A DNA stretch of 64,000 nt from the NCBI GenBank assembly GCA_024697645.1, contig JAILFH010000099.1, positions 1-64,000 of the forward strand, read 5' to 3'. Both the position numbers and the translations under genes were made by a program. Source of the stretch: Prevotella sp. (GTDB lineage Bacteria; Bacteroidota; Bacteroidia; Bacteroidales; Bacteroidaceae). This document shows positions 37,176 to 45,276 of this stretch, piece by piece. The notes under the pieces were generated by a model, which was not told where the DNA came from, did no database searches, and saw nothing but the letters and a program-made list of their open reading frames with translations. Position 1 is the first letter of the stretch; every line of letters starts with the position of its first letter.

Positions 37176-37191
37176 TGTTTCACGTGAAACA
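37176..37191. promoter_or_regulatory. parS: parS site 1 (ParB-binding palindrome)
   Basis: TGTTTCACGTGAAACA is a perfect 16-bp palindrome identical to the widely conserved bacterial parS consensus. It lies in the 109-base gap between apt and uvrC. Confidence 0.93.
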
Positions 37192-37246
37192 TTTTTCGTT
37201 ATACACCCTTGTTCTTCTCTTGTCGGATAGAGTAATGGGCTCAGAT

Positions 37247-37777
37247 TTAAATCTTCAGCAATGAGGTTATTTCAATGTCTTTGTCGAATGCGTCACGACC
37301 ATTCAGTCCTTCGTTGACTAGTTCAATCAGGAAGTTGACGTAGATTTTTTTTGGGTTGAATTTGCGAACGAGATCGCAAGCGGCCTTCATGGTTCCACCA
37401 GTGGCGAGCAAGTCGTCGTGAAGCAGAACGATATCGTTTTCATTGATGGCGTCTTTGTGAATCTCAATGGTGTCGATACCATATTCCTTCGCGTAACTCT
37501 GCTGAACGGTTTCGCAAGGTAGTTTACCGGGCTTGCGGCAAAGCACAATACCTGCACCCATTTCAATAGCAAGTGCGGAAGACATCACGAATCCACGCGA
37601 CTCAATGCCCACAATCTTTGTGATACCCTTGTCTTTGTATAAGTCGAGGATTTCCTTTTCCATTTCCTTCACACATTCAGGACTTTTGAAGAGTGTAGTT
37701 ACGTCGCGAAAGTTTACGCCTTTGATAGGCCAATCGGGAATACAGCGGAGATTCTCCAGAAGAAGTTTGTTGTTCAT
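37247..37777 (-). CDS. apt: Adenine phosphoribosyltransferase
   Basis: 176 residues. It makes AMP from adenine and PRPP in purine salvage. The PRPP-binding loop is VLLHDDLLATGGTMKAA near residues 117-133. IPDWPIKGVNFRDVTTLF near the N-terminus and GIESRGFVMSSALA are family hallmarks. It is flanked on both sides by perfect parS sites, so the gene sits inside a probable ParB-loading zone. Confidence 0.96.
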   Translation of the reverse strand: MNNKLLLENLRCIPDWPIKGVNFRDVTTLFKSPECVKEMEKEILDLYKDKGITKIVGIESRGFVMSSALAIEMGAGIVLCRKPGKLPCETVQQSYAKEYGIDTIEIHKDAINENDIVLLHDDLLATGGTMKAACDLVRKFNPKKIYVNFLIELVNEGLNGRDAFDKDIEITSLLKI

Positions 37778-37832
37778 TTTGTTTGAATTTTTATGGTTTT
37801 ATCGTAATAATTATCTATGAATTTAGGTGGTT

Positions 37833-37848
37833 TGTTTCACGTGAAACA
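37833..37848. promoter_or_regulatory. parS: parS site 2 (ParB-binding palindrome)
   Basis: A second perfect TGTTTCACGTGAAACA lies in the 105-base gap between mnmG and apt, 657 bases from site 1. No other copy was found by eye in the window. Confidence 0.93.
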
Positions 37849-37882
37849 TTTGTTTGCTCATCATGGCTTACCCCATCAATTC

Positions 37883-39829
37883 TTAGCGTCCAAGTAGGAC
37901 GAGCAGGACATTGATGTCGGAGGGAGAAACTCCAGGTATGCGACTTGCTTGTGCAAGAGTTTCAGGGTCGATTCGCTGAAGTTTCTGACGGGCTTCGGTT
38001 GAGATTTCATGCAGCGAATTATAATCGAAACGGCCACGAATGCGGATGTTTTCCAAACGGTGCATCTTGTCGGCTACAAGTTTCTCACGCTCAATATAAC
38101 CACGATATTTGATGTTGATTTCAGTTGCTTCTTCAATTTCCTCCTTGCGATTGGGAGAGGCTTCGATAGTTGCCTTCAGATCGGGGATGATTTCAGCCAG
38201 TTTGGCAATAGAAAGTTGTGGACGTGCAATGAGGTCGGAGACCTTACATCCGAACTGGAGTGGGGTAGTGCCTAGGGATTCCAAAGCACCATTGATAACG
38301 CGAGGTTTCACGGGTGTGTTCTCGCAGAAAGCAGTAATGCGCTCTATGTTTTCTTTCTTCTGCAACCACCAGTCGTAGCGTTCCCGAGAGGCTAAACCAA
38401 GTGCATAACTGCGCTCCGTAAGTCGTGCGTCAGCATCATCCTGACGAAGCAAGATTCGGTATTCGGCACGAGAAGTAAACATGCGATAAGGCTCGTCGAC
38501 CCCCTTGGTGACAAGGTCGTCAATTAGCACGCCGATATAGGCCTCGTCACGTCCGAGATAGAAGTATTTATCAGCCGAATTTTCTTCAGTGTTTTGGGTT
38601 TCTGAAGCGTCATTAACAACGGAATTCGACGAGAGCGACTGACTATAAATGGCTGCGTTTACACCTGCAACCAAACCCTGTCCTGCTGCTTCCTCATAGC
38701 CTGTGGTTCCATTCACCTGACCGGCAAAGAACAAACCGCGAATGAGTTTGGATTCGAGTGAGTGATTCAGTTGGGTCGGGTCAAAGAAATCGTATTCAAT
38801 TGCGTAGCCTGGACGATAGACTTTCACGTCGCGAAGAGCAGGAATCTGCTTGAGGGCTTCAATCTGAATATCAATCGGCATGCTCGACGAGAAACCATTG
38901 AGATACATTTCGTTGGTATCTGTTCCTTCGGGTTCGAGGAACAAGGGGTGTTGGTCTCGGTCGGGGAAAGTCACGAGTTTGGTCTCAATCGACGGACAAT
39001 AACGGGGACCGATAGACTGAATCTGTCCGTTGTAGAGAGGAGAATCTTCCAGTCCAGAACGGAGTATCTCGTGAACGCGGGCATTGGTGTTCAGCAACCA
39101 GCAAGGCAACTGGGGTAGGGGACGCGCTTCACCCATGTAGGAAAACTTGTGGAAATCCTGTTCGCCGGGCTGTTCTTCAAGGTCTTCGAAGTGAACGCTG
39201 CGCTTGTCGATGCGGACGGGTGTTCCCGTCTTCATTCGGTCAGTACGAATACCCCATCGCGTAATGCTTTCCGTGAAATGGGGAACGGCAGGTTCGGCAA
39301 TACGTCCACCCGGAACCATTCGCTTCCCTACGTGCATCAATCCATTGAGGAAAGTTCCAGCAGTGACGATAATACTCTTTGCTCGAATTTCCACCCCCCA
39401 AATGGTCTTGACGCCTATGGCCATACCGTTTTCTACAATCAGTTCGTCGGCTTGGTCTTGCCATATATCGAGATTAGGAGTATGGTCGAGTGTTTCACGC
39501 CATTTCCAGATGAATTTCCCACGGTCGCATTGGGCCCTCGGGCTCCAAACCGCAGGACCTTTACCGCGATTGAGCATTCTGAATTGGATAGCAGTAGCGT
39601 CGGTAACGCGTCCCATTTCGCCGCCAAGTGCATCTAACTCCCTGACTATCTGACCTTTAGCAATACCACCAACGGCAGGATTACACGACATTTGTGCAAT
39701 CTTGTTCATGTCCATTGTGACAAGGCATGTTTTGGCGCCCATACGAGCAGAGGCAACAGCAGCCTCACATCCTGCATGGCCACCGCCGATGATAATTACA
39801 TCGTATTTCAATACAGTCATTTCTAACAA
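37883..39829 (-). CDS. mnmG: tRNA uridine-5-carboxymethylaminomethyl synthesis enzyme MnmG (GidA)
   Basis: 648 residues. The FAD-binding Rossmann motif is IIIGGGHAGCEAA near residue 11. MSCNPAVGGIAKGQIVRE and GTFLNGLMHVG are signature blocks, and the C-terminal helical domain ends ISTEARQKLQRIDPETLAQASRI-like. With MnmE it modifies the wobble uridine (U34) of several tRNAs. gidA is classically close to oriC in many bacteria, which fits the parS sites just downstream. The first Met (MLEM) may not be used; MTVLKYDVIIIGGG three codons in is equally good. Confidence 0.96.
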   Translation of the reverse strand: MLEMTVLKYDVIIIGGGHAGCEAAVASARMGAKTCLVTMDMNKIAQMSCNPAVGGIAKGQIVRELDALGGEMGRVTDATAIQFRMLNRGKGPAVWSPRAQCDRGKFIWKWRETLDHTPNLDIWQDQADELIVENGMAIGVKTIWGVEIRAKSIIVTAGTFLNGLMHVGKRMVPGGRIAEPAVPHFTESITRWGIRTDRMKTGTPVRIDKRSVHFEDLEEQPGEQDFHKFSYMGEARPLPQLPCWLLNTNARVHEILRSGLEDSPLYNGQIQSIGPRYCPSIETKLVTFPDRDQHPLFLEPEGTDTNEMYLNGFSSSMPIDIQIEALKQIPALRDVKVYRPGYAIEYDFFDPTQLNHSLESKLIRGLFFAGQVNGTTGYEEAAGQGLVAGVNAAIYSQSLSSNSVVNDASETQNTEENSADKYFYLGRDEAYIGVLIDDLVTKGVDEPYRMFTSRAEYRILLRQDDADARLTERSYALGLASRERYDWWLQKKENIERITAFCENTPVKPRVINGALESLGTTPLQFGCKVSDLIARPQLSIAKLAEIIPDLKATIEASPNRKEEIEEATEINIKYRGYIEREKLVADKMHRLENIRIRGRFDYNSLHEISTEARQKLQRIDPETLAQASRIPGVSPSDINVLLVLLGR

Positions 39830-39843
39830 GGAGTTATTTCCTG

Positions 39844-39851
39844 CAAAAGTA
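39844..39851 (-). promoter_or_regulatory. -7 box (TACTTTTG on minus) for mnmG
   Basis: Plus-strand CAAAAGTA gives TACTTTTG on minus, 14 bases before the annotated mnmG start. This short distance slightly favours the internal start a few codons in. Confidence 0.6.
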
Positions 39852-39946
39852 CAAAAAACTTTGGGAAAAACGTGAGTAGAATGTTAAAAACACGCTAAAA
39901 ATGGCATTTTGAAGGGAAATAATCATTTTGTTTGCGCAAATTTGAG

Positions 39947-39954
39947 TAATTTTG
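39947..39954 (+). promoter_or_regulatory. -7 box (TAATTTTG) for the nuclease/protease island
   Basis: TAATTTTG followed by CAGG. TTTG at 39927-39930 is 16 bases upstream, slightly short of the usual spacing. It lies 60 bases before the endonuclease start. No further consensus box is evident between the genes to 51.8 kb, so this may drive the run. Confidence 0.6.
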
Positions 39955-40014
39955 CAGGCTGAATCATTTTATAAGGTGTACTAACCCTAGTGAAAATAAT
40001 AAAGAATTTAGATA

Positions 40015-42714
40015 ATGAGTAGACGTATATTCTCCATCACCCTCCTTTTGGTAGTGGTTCTAATGAGTGCATGGGCACAGGGTCCGAATAGTTCGGGAAC
40101 GTATTATTCTGCTGCAGACGGAAAATGCGGCGAAGCATTAAAAACGGCGCTTTATGGGATTATTAAATCGCATACAAGTATTGGTTATGATAATCTTTAC
40201 GAAAGCTATAGGGAAACAGATACAAGGAGTGATGGTTATGTGCGTGACTGGTATTCAAATACGACTAATTATACTCATGTAACGGATAAGGCAGGTTCCT
40301 ATTCTGCTGAAGGCGACTGTTATAATCGTGAACATAGCGTGCCCCAAAGTTGGTATGAAGATTATGGTAATGTCAGTACTATTAAATGTGATATTGTTCA
40401 TGTAATTCCCACTGATGGTTATGTAAATAATCGTCGAGGAAATTACCCTTTGGCAGAGGTAGGTACCGCGTCTTATACATCAAACAATAGTTATTGTAAA
40501 TTGGGATCATGTTCTGTAAGTGGATATAGTGGAACGGTCTTTGAACCGAATGATGAAATAAAGGGCGATATGGCGCGCATCTATTTTTATATGGCCACGT
40601 GTTATGAGGATTATGTTGCCAAATGGGCCGGAAATGCCACAGCAAGTGCTGTTTTTGACGGAACTACTTATCCTGCATTCAAAACCTGGTATTTGGATAT
40701 GCTTATGCGTTGGTCGAAGGAAGACCCAGTCGATGCTGTAGAAATTGCTCGAAACAATGCAGTTTATGGAGAACAGGAAAATCGTAATCCATTCGTAGAT
40801 TATCCAGGATTGGAGGATTATGTTTGGGGAGACAAAACGTCAACGGCTTTCTCTTATGATAACTATGATGGTACAGGAACTTCGACAACTGTTGCAACTC
40901 CGACATTCTCGCCTGCAGGAGGAACTTATACGACAGCCCAGACGGTTACGATTAGTTGTTCGACATCAGGTGCAACCATCTATTATACATTAGATGGCTC
41001 GACACCAACTTCATCAAGTTCGGAATATTCTTCTCCAATTACCATCAGCGAAACCACAACCCTCATGGCTATCGCTATTGCTAATGGAGAAAGTAGTAGT
41101 GTGAAAACAGCCACATATACCATCAATGAATCCGGTGGTGAAACGACTGGGGATGGAACGTTTATTTTCAATACAGATGAAGGTTTGGCAGCACTTGGAT
41201 TGACAAAACCGCAGTCTGGTAACGGAACAAATATTACAACGTCTCTTGTCAGTGGTGGAGTTACTTTGTCCACCACAGATGGTTCTACTGAGACACGAGT
41301 TTGGAATAGCAATGGAACAACAGACTTGCGTGTATATAAAAATGGTGGATCTGTGACGCTGTCATCTGATGCGGCTATTGTAAAAATAGAGTTCACAACA
41401 CCAGATCTTTCTCTTGGGAACATTGGAGTAGACAATGGCGTATGGACAGGTGAGAGCAAAAGTGTTACCTTTACTGCAACAGCCACTACACGTATTAGCA
41501 CCATTACGGTTACGCTTCAAACAGAGAGTACAAAGGAAGAGGTTTCAATGTCATTCTCACCAGAAATTGCTACAGCAACGATAGGAGAAGACTTTACAGA
41601 ACCCACGCTAACCACCAATCCTTCTGGTCTTACTGTAACTTATACCAGTAGTAATGAATCAGTAGCAACTGTTAATTCCTCATCAGGTGAAGTGACCCTT
41701 ATTGCTGCCGGTGAAACGACGATTACGGCTACATTTGCTGGTGATGATGCCTACAATTCTGGCTCTGCTTCCTATTTGCTGACAGTAGAAGACGCTGTTA
41801 TCGAGAAGGAAGATGTTACAATGTCGTTCTCTCTGACTACAGCAACGGCAACGATAGGTGAAGACTTTACAGAACCCACATTAACGACAGATCCAACAGG
41901 CCTTACGGTAATTTATTCTAGCAGTAATGAGCAAGTGGCAACTGTAGATTCTTCTACAGGTGACGTGACCCTTGTTGCATCTGGTGAAACGACTATTACA
42001 GCGACATTTGCTGGTAATGACAGTTATAATTCTGGCTCTGCTTCTTATGTGTTGACAGTGAACAACGCTACTACAAGTGGTGAGACTCTGCTCTGGGAAA
42101 GTTTTAGTGGATATACTTTAGAAAATGACGGATCTACGGATATAACCCCATCAGATACAAACCTTGATTACGACAATTGGAACACCTTCACAAAAGTATA
42201 TTATGGAGGAAATGCCTGTGGTAAGATGAGTTCAGGTTCTGCTAATGGTACTATGTCAACAAATAGTATTGAATTGGCAGGAAAAGGAACTTTGACTTTC
42301 AGTCTAAAGAAGTTTAAATCAGATAATGGTTCATTGGCGCTAACTGTTGATGGTGCAACATTAGATGCAAGTACATTTACGCCAACATCAAGCACAGACT
42401 GGATGGAATGCACGGTTAATTTAACCAATGCCAGTGGTAGTATTACACTGACATTTGCAGCAACTAAACGCCTTTATATCGACGACATCAAACTTGTTTC
42501 AGCTAATGAGGAACAAACTTTGGTTGGCGACGTAAATAAGGATGGTGACGTTACAATTGCAGATGTCACTGCTTTGGTGAATATTATCCTGGGCAAGGCT
42601 ACAGAGGGAGATAGCAATAACTATGATTTCACTGCGGCAGATGTGAACACCGACGATGAAATTACGATTGCTGATGTAACTGCACTCGTTAACATCATCC
42701 TGAATGATGAATAA
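40015..42714 (+). CDS. Secreted endonuclease I-family nuclease with Ig-like and dockerin-like modules
   Basis: 899 residues. After a signal peptide (to SAWAQ) comes an endonuclease I (PF04231-like) domain, about 30-270. It carries YNREHSVPQSW, DIVHVIPTDGYVNNRRGN and FEPNDEIKGDMARIYFYM, the metal and catalytic blocks of this His-Asn family. A chitobiase C-terminal-like module follows (about 295-370, IYYTLDGSTPTSSSSEY). After a beta-sandwich region there are two near-repeat Big_2-like Ig domains (about 508-690) and another sandwich (about 695-830). The end is a double dockerin-like repeat: GDVNKDGDVTIADVTALVNI and ADVNTDDEITIADVTALVNI. There is no T9SS sorting domain. It should degrade extracellular DNA or RNA. 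Confidence 0.85.
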   Translation: MSRRIFSITLLLVVVLMSAWAQGPNSSGTYYSAADGKCGEALKTALYGIIKSHTSIGYDNLYESYRETDTRSDGYVRDWYSNTTNYTHVTDKAGSYSAEGDCYNREHSVPQSWYEDYGNVSTIKCDIVHVIPTDGYVNNRRGNYPLAEVGTASYTSNNSYCKLGSCSVSGYSGTVFEPNDEIKGDMARIYFYMATCYEDYVAKWAGNATASAVFDGTTYPAFKTWYLDMLMRWSKEDPVDAVEIARNNAVYGEQENRNPFVDYPGLEDYVWGDKTSTAFSYDNYDGTGTSTTVATPTFSPAGGTYTTAQTVTISCSTSGATIYYTLDGSTPTSSSSEYSSPITISETTTLMAIAIANGESSSVKTATYTINESGGETTGDGTFIFNTDEGLAALGLTKPQSGNGTNITTSLVSGGVTLSTTDGSTETRVWNSNGTTDLRVYKNGGSVTLSSDAAIVKIEFTTPDLSLGNIGVDNGVWTGESKSVTFTATATTRISTITVTLQTESTKEEVSMSFSPEIATATIGEDFTEPTLTTNPSGLTVTYTSSNESVATVNSSSGEVTLIAAGETTITATFAGDDAYNSGSASYLLTVEDAVIEKEDVTMSFSLTTATATIGEDFTEPTLTTDPTGLTVIYSSSNEQVATVDSSTGDVTLVASGETTITATFAGNDSYNSGSASYVLTVNNATTSGETLLWESFSGYTLENDGSTDITPSDTNLDYDNWNTFTKVYYGGNACGKMSSGSANGTMSTNSIELAGKGTLTFSLKKFKSDNGSLALTVDGATLDASTFTPTSSTDWMECTVNLTNASGSITLTFAATKRLYIDDIKLVSANEEQTLVGDVNKDGDVTIADVTALVNIILGKATEGDSNNYDFTAADVNTDDEITIADVTALVNIILNDE

Positions 42715-42747
42715 TAACAACACATAATAATTAAACTAAAACTAACT

Positions 42748-45183
42748 ATGAAAAGAATTTGGTTGATCAGCATGGCACTTATGCTGATAACAGTTGTCGC
42801 TGAAGCCGTTCCAGCAAAACCCGGATTGAAGAAACTTCTAACTTTGGGTGATGGAACTAAGGTAGAAGCGACCCTCGTCGGCGACGAGCACGGGCATTAT
42901 TGGCAGTCAATGGATGGACGAACTTTTGTTCGCCGTGTGTCTGCAAACATCTATGATGAAACCAATGTGGAACCTTTGAAGGCGATTGCTTCCGAGCGTC
43001 GAAAAGAGGTAAATGAACAACGTGCTGCCCGTATGCAAAAACGTAAGAAGGTCGGCGATTTCGGGGATTATTTTGGTGTGAAGCGCGGGCTGATTATCTT
43101 GGTCAATTTCTCGGACGTACAGTTTGGAAGGTCGCATGACAAGCATCTTTATGAGCGTATCGCCAATGAGAAGAATTTCCACGAGGGTGAATTCGTCGGT
43201 TCCATGTATGACTATTTCTATGCACAGAGTGAAGGGCAGTTTGAACTGCTTTTCGACGTAGTGGGACCTGTCACTGTTTCAAGAGGTCAGGCATACTATG
43301 GCGGTAACGATTATCGGGGAAACGATCGCCATCCAGGTGAGATGGCCCGCGAGGCATGTATCTTGGCCGATCAGTATGTTAATTATGCCGATTACGACTG
43401 GGATGGAGATGGAGAAGTAGACCAGGTCTATTTGGTCTATGCTGGAAAAGGCGAAGCCGATGGTGGATCTGACGATACCATTTGGCCCCATGCTTGGGAT
43501 TTAAGATCGGCTACGGGCAGTTCGCTCCAACTCGATGGTATGCGCGTGAGCACTTACGCCTGCGGTGGAGAACTCGATGGTCAGACCGGTCGTGTTGGTG
43601 GAATTGGTACCATGTGCCATGAGTTCAGTCACTGTTTGGGTTATCCCGACTTCTATGACACCGACTACTCTGGTGGACAGGGTATGTCGTATTGGGATTT
43701 GATGGATTCCGGTTCCTATAATGGCGGTGGTTATCGACCAGCAGGATATACCAGTTATGAACGCTGGGTAGTTGGATGGAAAGAGCCTATAGAACTTGTT
43801 GACAGCATTTCTGTCGATAGTGTTCAAGCATTGCAAGATGGTGGTGACACCTACGTTATCTATAACGATGGTAATCGAAACGAATATTTCCTGCTGGAGA
43901 ATCGCCAGCATGTGGGATGGGACAAAGATGTTCCTGGTGAAGGACTGCTTATATTGCATGTTGACTATAGCCGTTCATCGTGGAACAGAAATTCCCCCAA
44001 TAATTCACCAAGTCATCAGCGCATGACGTGGATTCCTGCCGATGGAAGTTACCAATCCGCATATAGCGGAAATTCAAAATATTATACTTACTCGGGTATG
44101 GTTCATGACACTTATCCCTCGGGTAGCAATAATAGTTTCGGTAATGATACACGTCCAGCAGCAAAACTCTACAATGAGAATGTTGATGGCACCAAATTGC
44201 TCAATAAACTGGTCTACGACATCAAGCAGAACAAGGACGGATCGGTTTCGTTCTCTTTCCTGAACAACAACGGCTATTGGGGTCCGATTCAGCCAACAGG
44301 CGATGGTGAGTTTGTCCGCATCACAGAGAGCCGTCAGATTTCAGAAGCCAATACCTATCTGCTCGTTTATGAAAAGTCGGAGGAAGAAGCACGTGTCTAT
44401 AGTGGTGTAAACAATAACTTTGGACAGGCAGTAACACTTCCACTTGATGGTTATACTATCAATAATACAGGCGGGAAAGCCCATGAACTTAGATTCAAAA
44501 AAGCAGGCGAAAAGACTTGGTATATCCTTGATGGCGACTCCTATCTGTGCTTTAATGGGCGCACCAACACGTTGTTGTTGGCCAGTGATTCTGATGAGGC
44601 AGGTGTAAAATGGAAGATTACTCAGGAATCAATCATCAATACTGACTATTCATTCATCGGCATACGCATACAATATAACGACAATTCAGGAAAGCGTCAT
44701 TTTGCTTGCTGTACGGGTAAGGAAAAAGATGTCGTCCTTTATGTGAAAGCCGCCTCAGCACAGGAACCACAAGATGCAGAATTGGCATTTGAGCCAACGA
44801 TTGTTGACGTGGAGCAGGGAACTTCTTCTTTTGAACAGCCCGTGCTGCAGAATCCACACAATCTTCCCGTTGTCTATGCATCAAGCAATGAGCAGTTGGC
44901 AACGGTTGATCAAAACACGGGAGAAGTAACCCTTGGAACCGAAACGGGCACTGTCGTCATCAGTGCAACCTTCGATGGTAACGACGAATATCTGGAGCAA
45001 TCCGTGAGTTACGTTATCAATATCATCGAAAAGCAGGATGTAGGTATTGGCGAACTTAAGACATCGAAACGTTCTTTGCAGCCAACGGTTATCTACGACT
45101 TGCAAGGCAGAAAGATGAGTGACTATGCCCATTTGAAGCCAGGTATCTATATTATTGGTCGACAGAAAATAGTGGTCAGATAG
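42748..45183 (+). CDS. Secreted M6-family metalloprotease with T9SS sorting domain (paralog 1)
   Basis: 811 residues: a signal peptide (to AEAVPAK), a propeptide-like block with DGTKVEATLVGDEHGHYW, then the M6 (immune inhibitor A-like) domain. HEFSH at 291-295 continues as CLGYPDFYD (HExxHxxGxxD zinc site). The Met-turn-like WDLMDSGSYNGGG follows. After the protease come a beta-rich domain (RITESRQISEANTYLLVYEKS) and one Ig-like repeat (VYASSNEQLATVDQNTGEVTLG). The terminal sorting segment is VIYDLQGRKMSDYAHLKPGIYII. It is the first of three tandem paralogs, 33 bases after the nuclease. Confidence 0.88.
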   Translation: MKRIWLISMALMLITVVAEAVPAKPGLKKLLTLGDGTKVEATLVGDEHGHYWQSMDGRTFVRRVSANIYDETNVEPLKAIASERRKEVNEQRAARMQKRKKVGDFGDYFGVKRGLIILVNFSDVQFGRSHDKHLYERIANEKNFHEGEFVGSMYDYFYAQSEGQFELLFDVVGPVTVSRGQAYYGGNDYRGNDRHPGEMAREACILADQYVNYADYDWDGDGEVDQVYLVYAGKGEADGGSDDTIWPHAWDLRSATGSSLQLDGMRVSTYACGGELDGQTGRVGGIGTMCHEFSHCLGYPDFYDTDYSGGQGMSYWDLMDSGSYNGGGYRPAGYTSYERWVVGWKEPIELVDSISVDSVQALQDGGDTYVIYNDGNRNEYFLLENRQHVGWDKDVPGEGLLILHVDYSRSSWNRNSPNNSPSHQRMTWIPADGSYQSAYSGNSKYYTYSGMVHDTYPSGSNNSFGNDTRPAAKLYNENVDGTKLLNKLVYDIKQNKDGSVSFSFLNNNGYWGPIQPTGDGEFVRITESRQISEANTYLLVYEKSEEEARVYSGVNNNFGQAVTLPLDGYTINNTGGKAHELRFKKAGEKTWYILDGDSYLCFNGRTNTLLLASDSDEAGVKWKITQESIINTDYSFIGIRIQYNDNSGKRHFACCTGKEKDVVLYVKAASAQEPQDAELAFEPTIVDVEQGTSSFEQPVLQNPHNLPVVYASSNEQLATVDQNTGEVTLGTETGTVVISATFDGNDEYLEQSVSYVINIIEKQDVGIGELKTSKRSLQPTVIYDLQGRKMSDYAHLKPGIYIIGRQKIVVR

Positions 45184-45276
45184 AAATCCTCACGGTCTTT
45201 TGGGTCGAAAGAAATATAGAAGGTGCGGTGTCACTGGAAAGGTTCAAACGAATAATAAACGAAACGAAAAAGAAAG

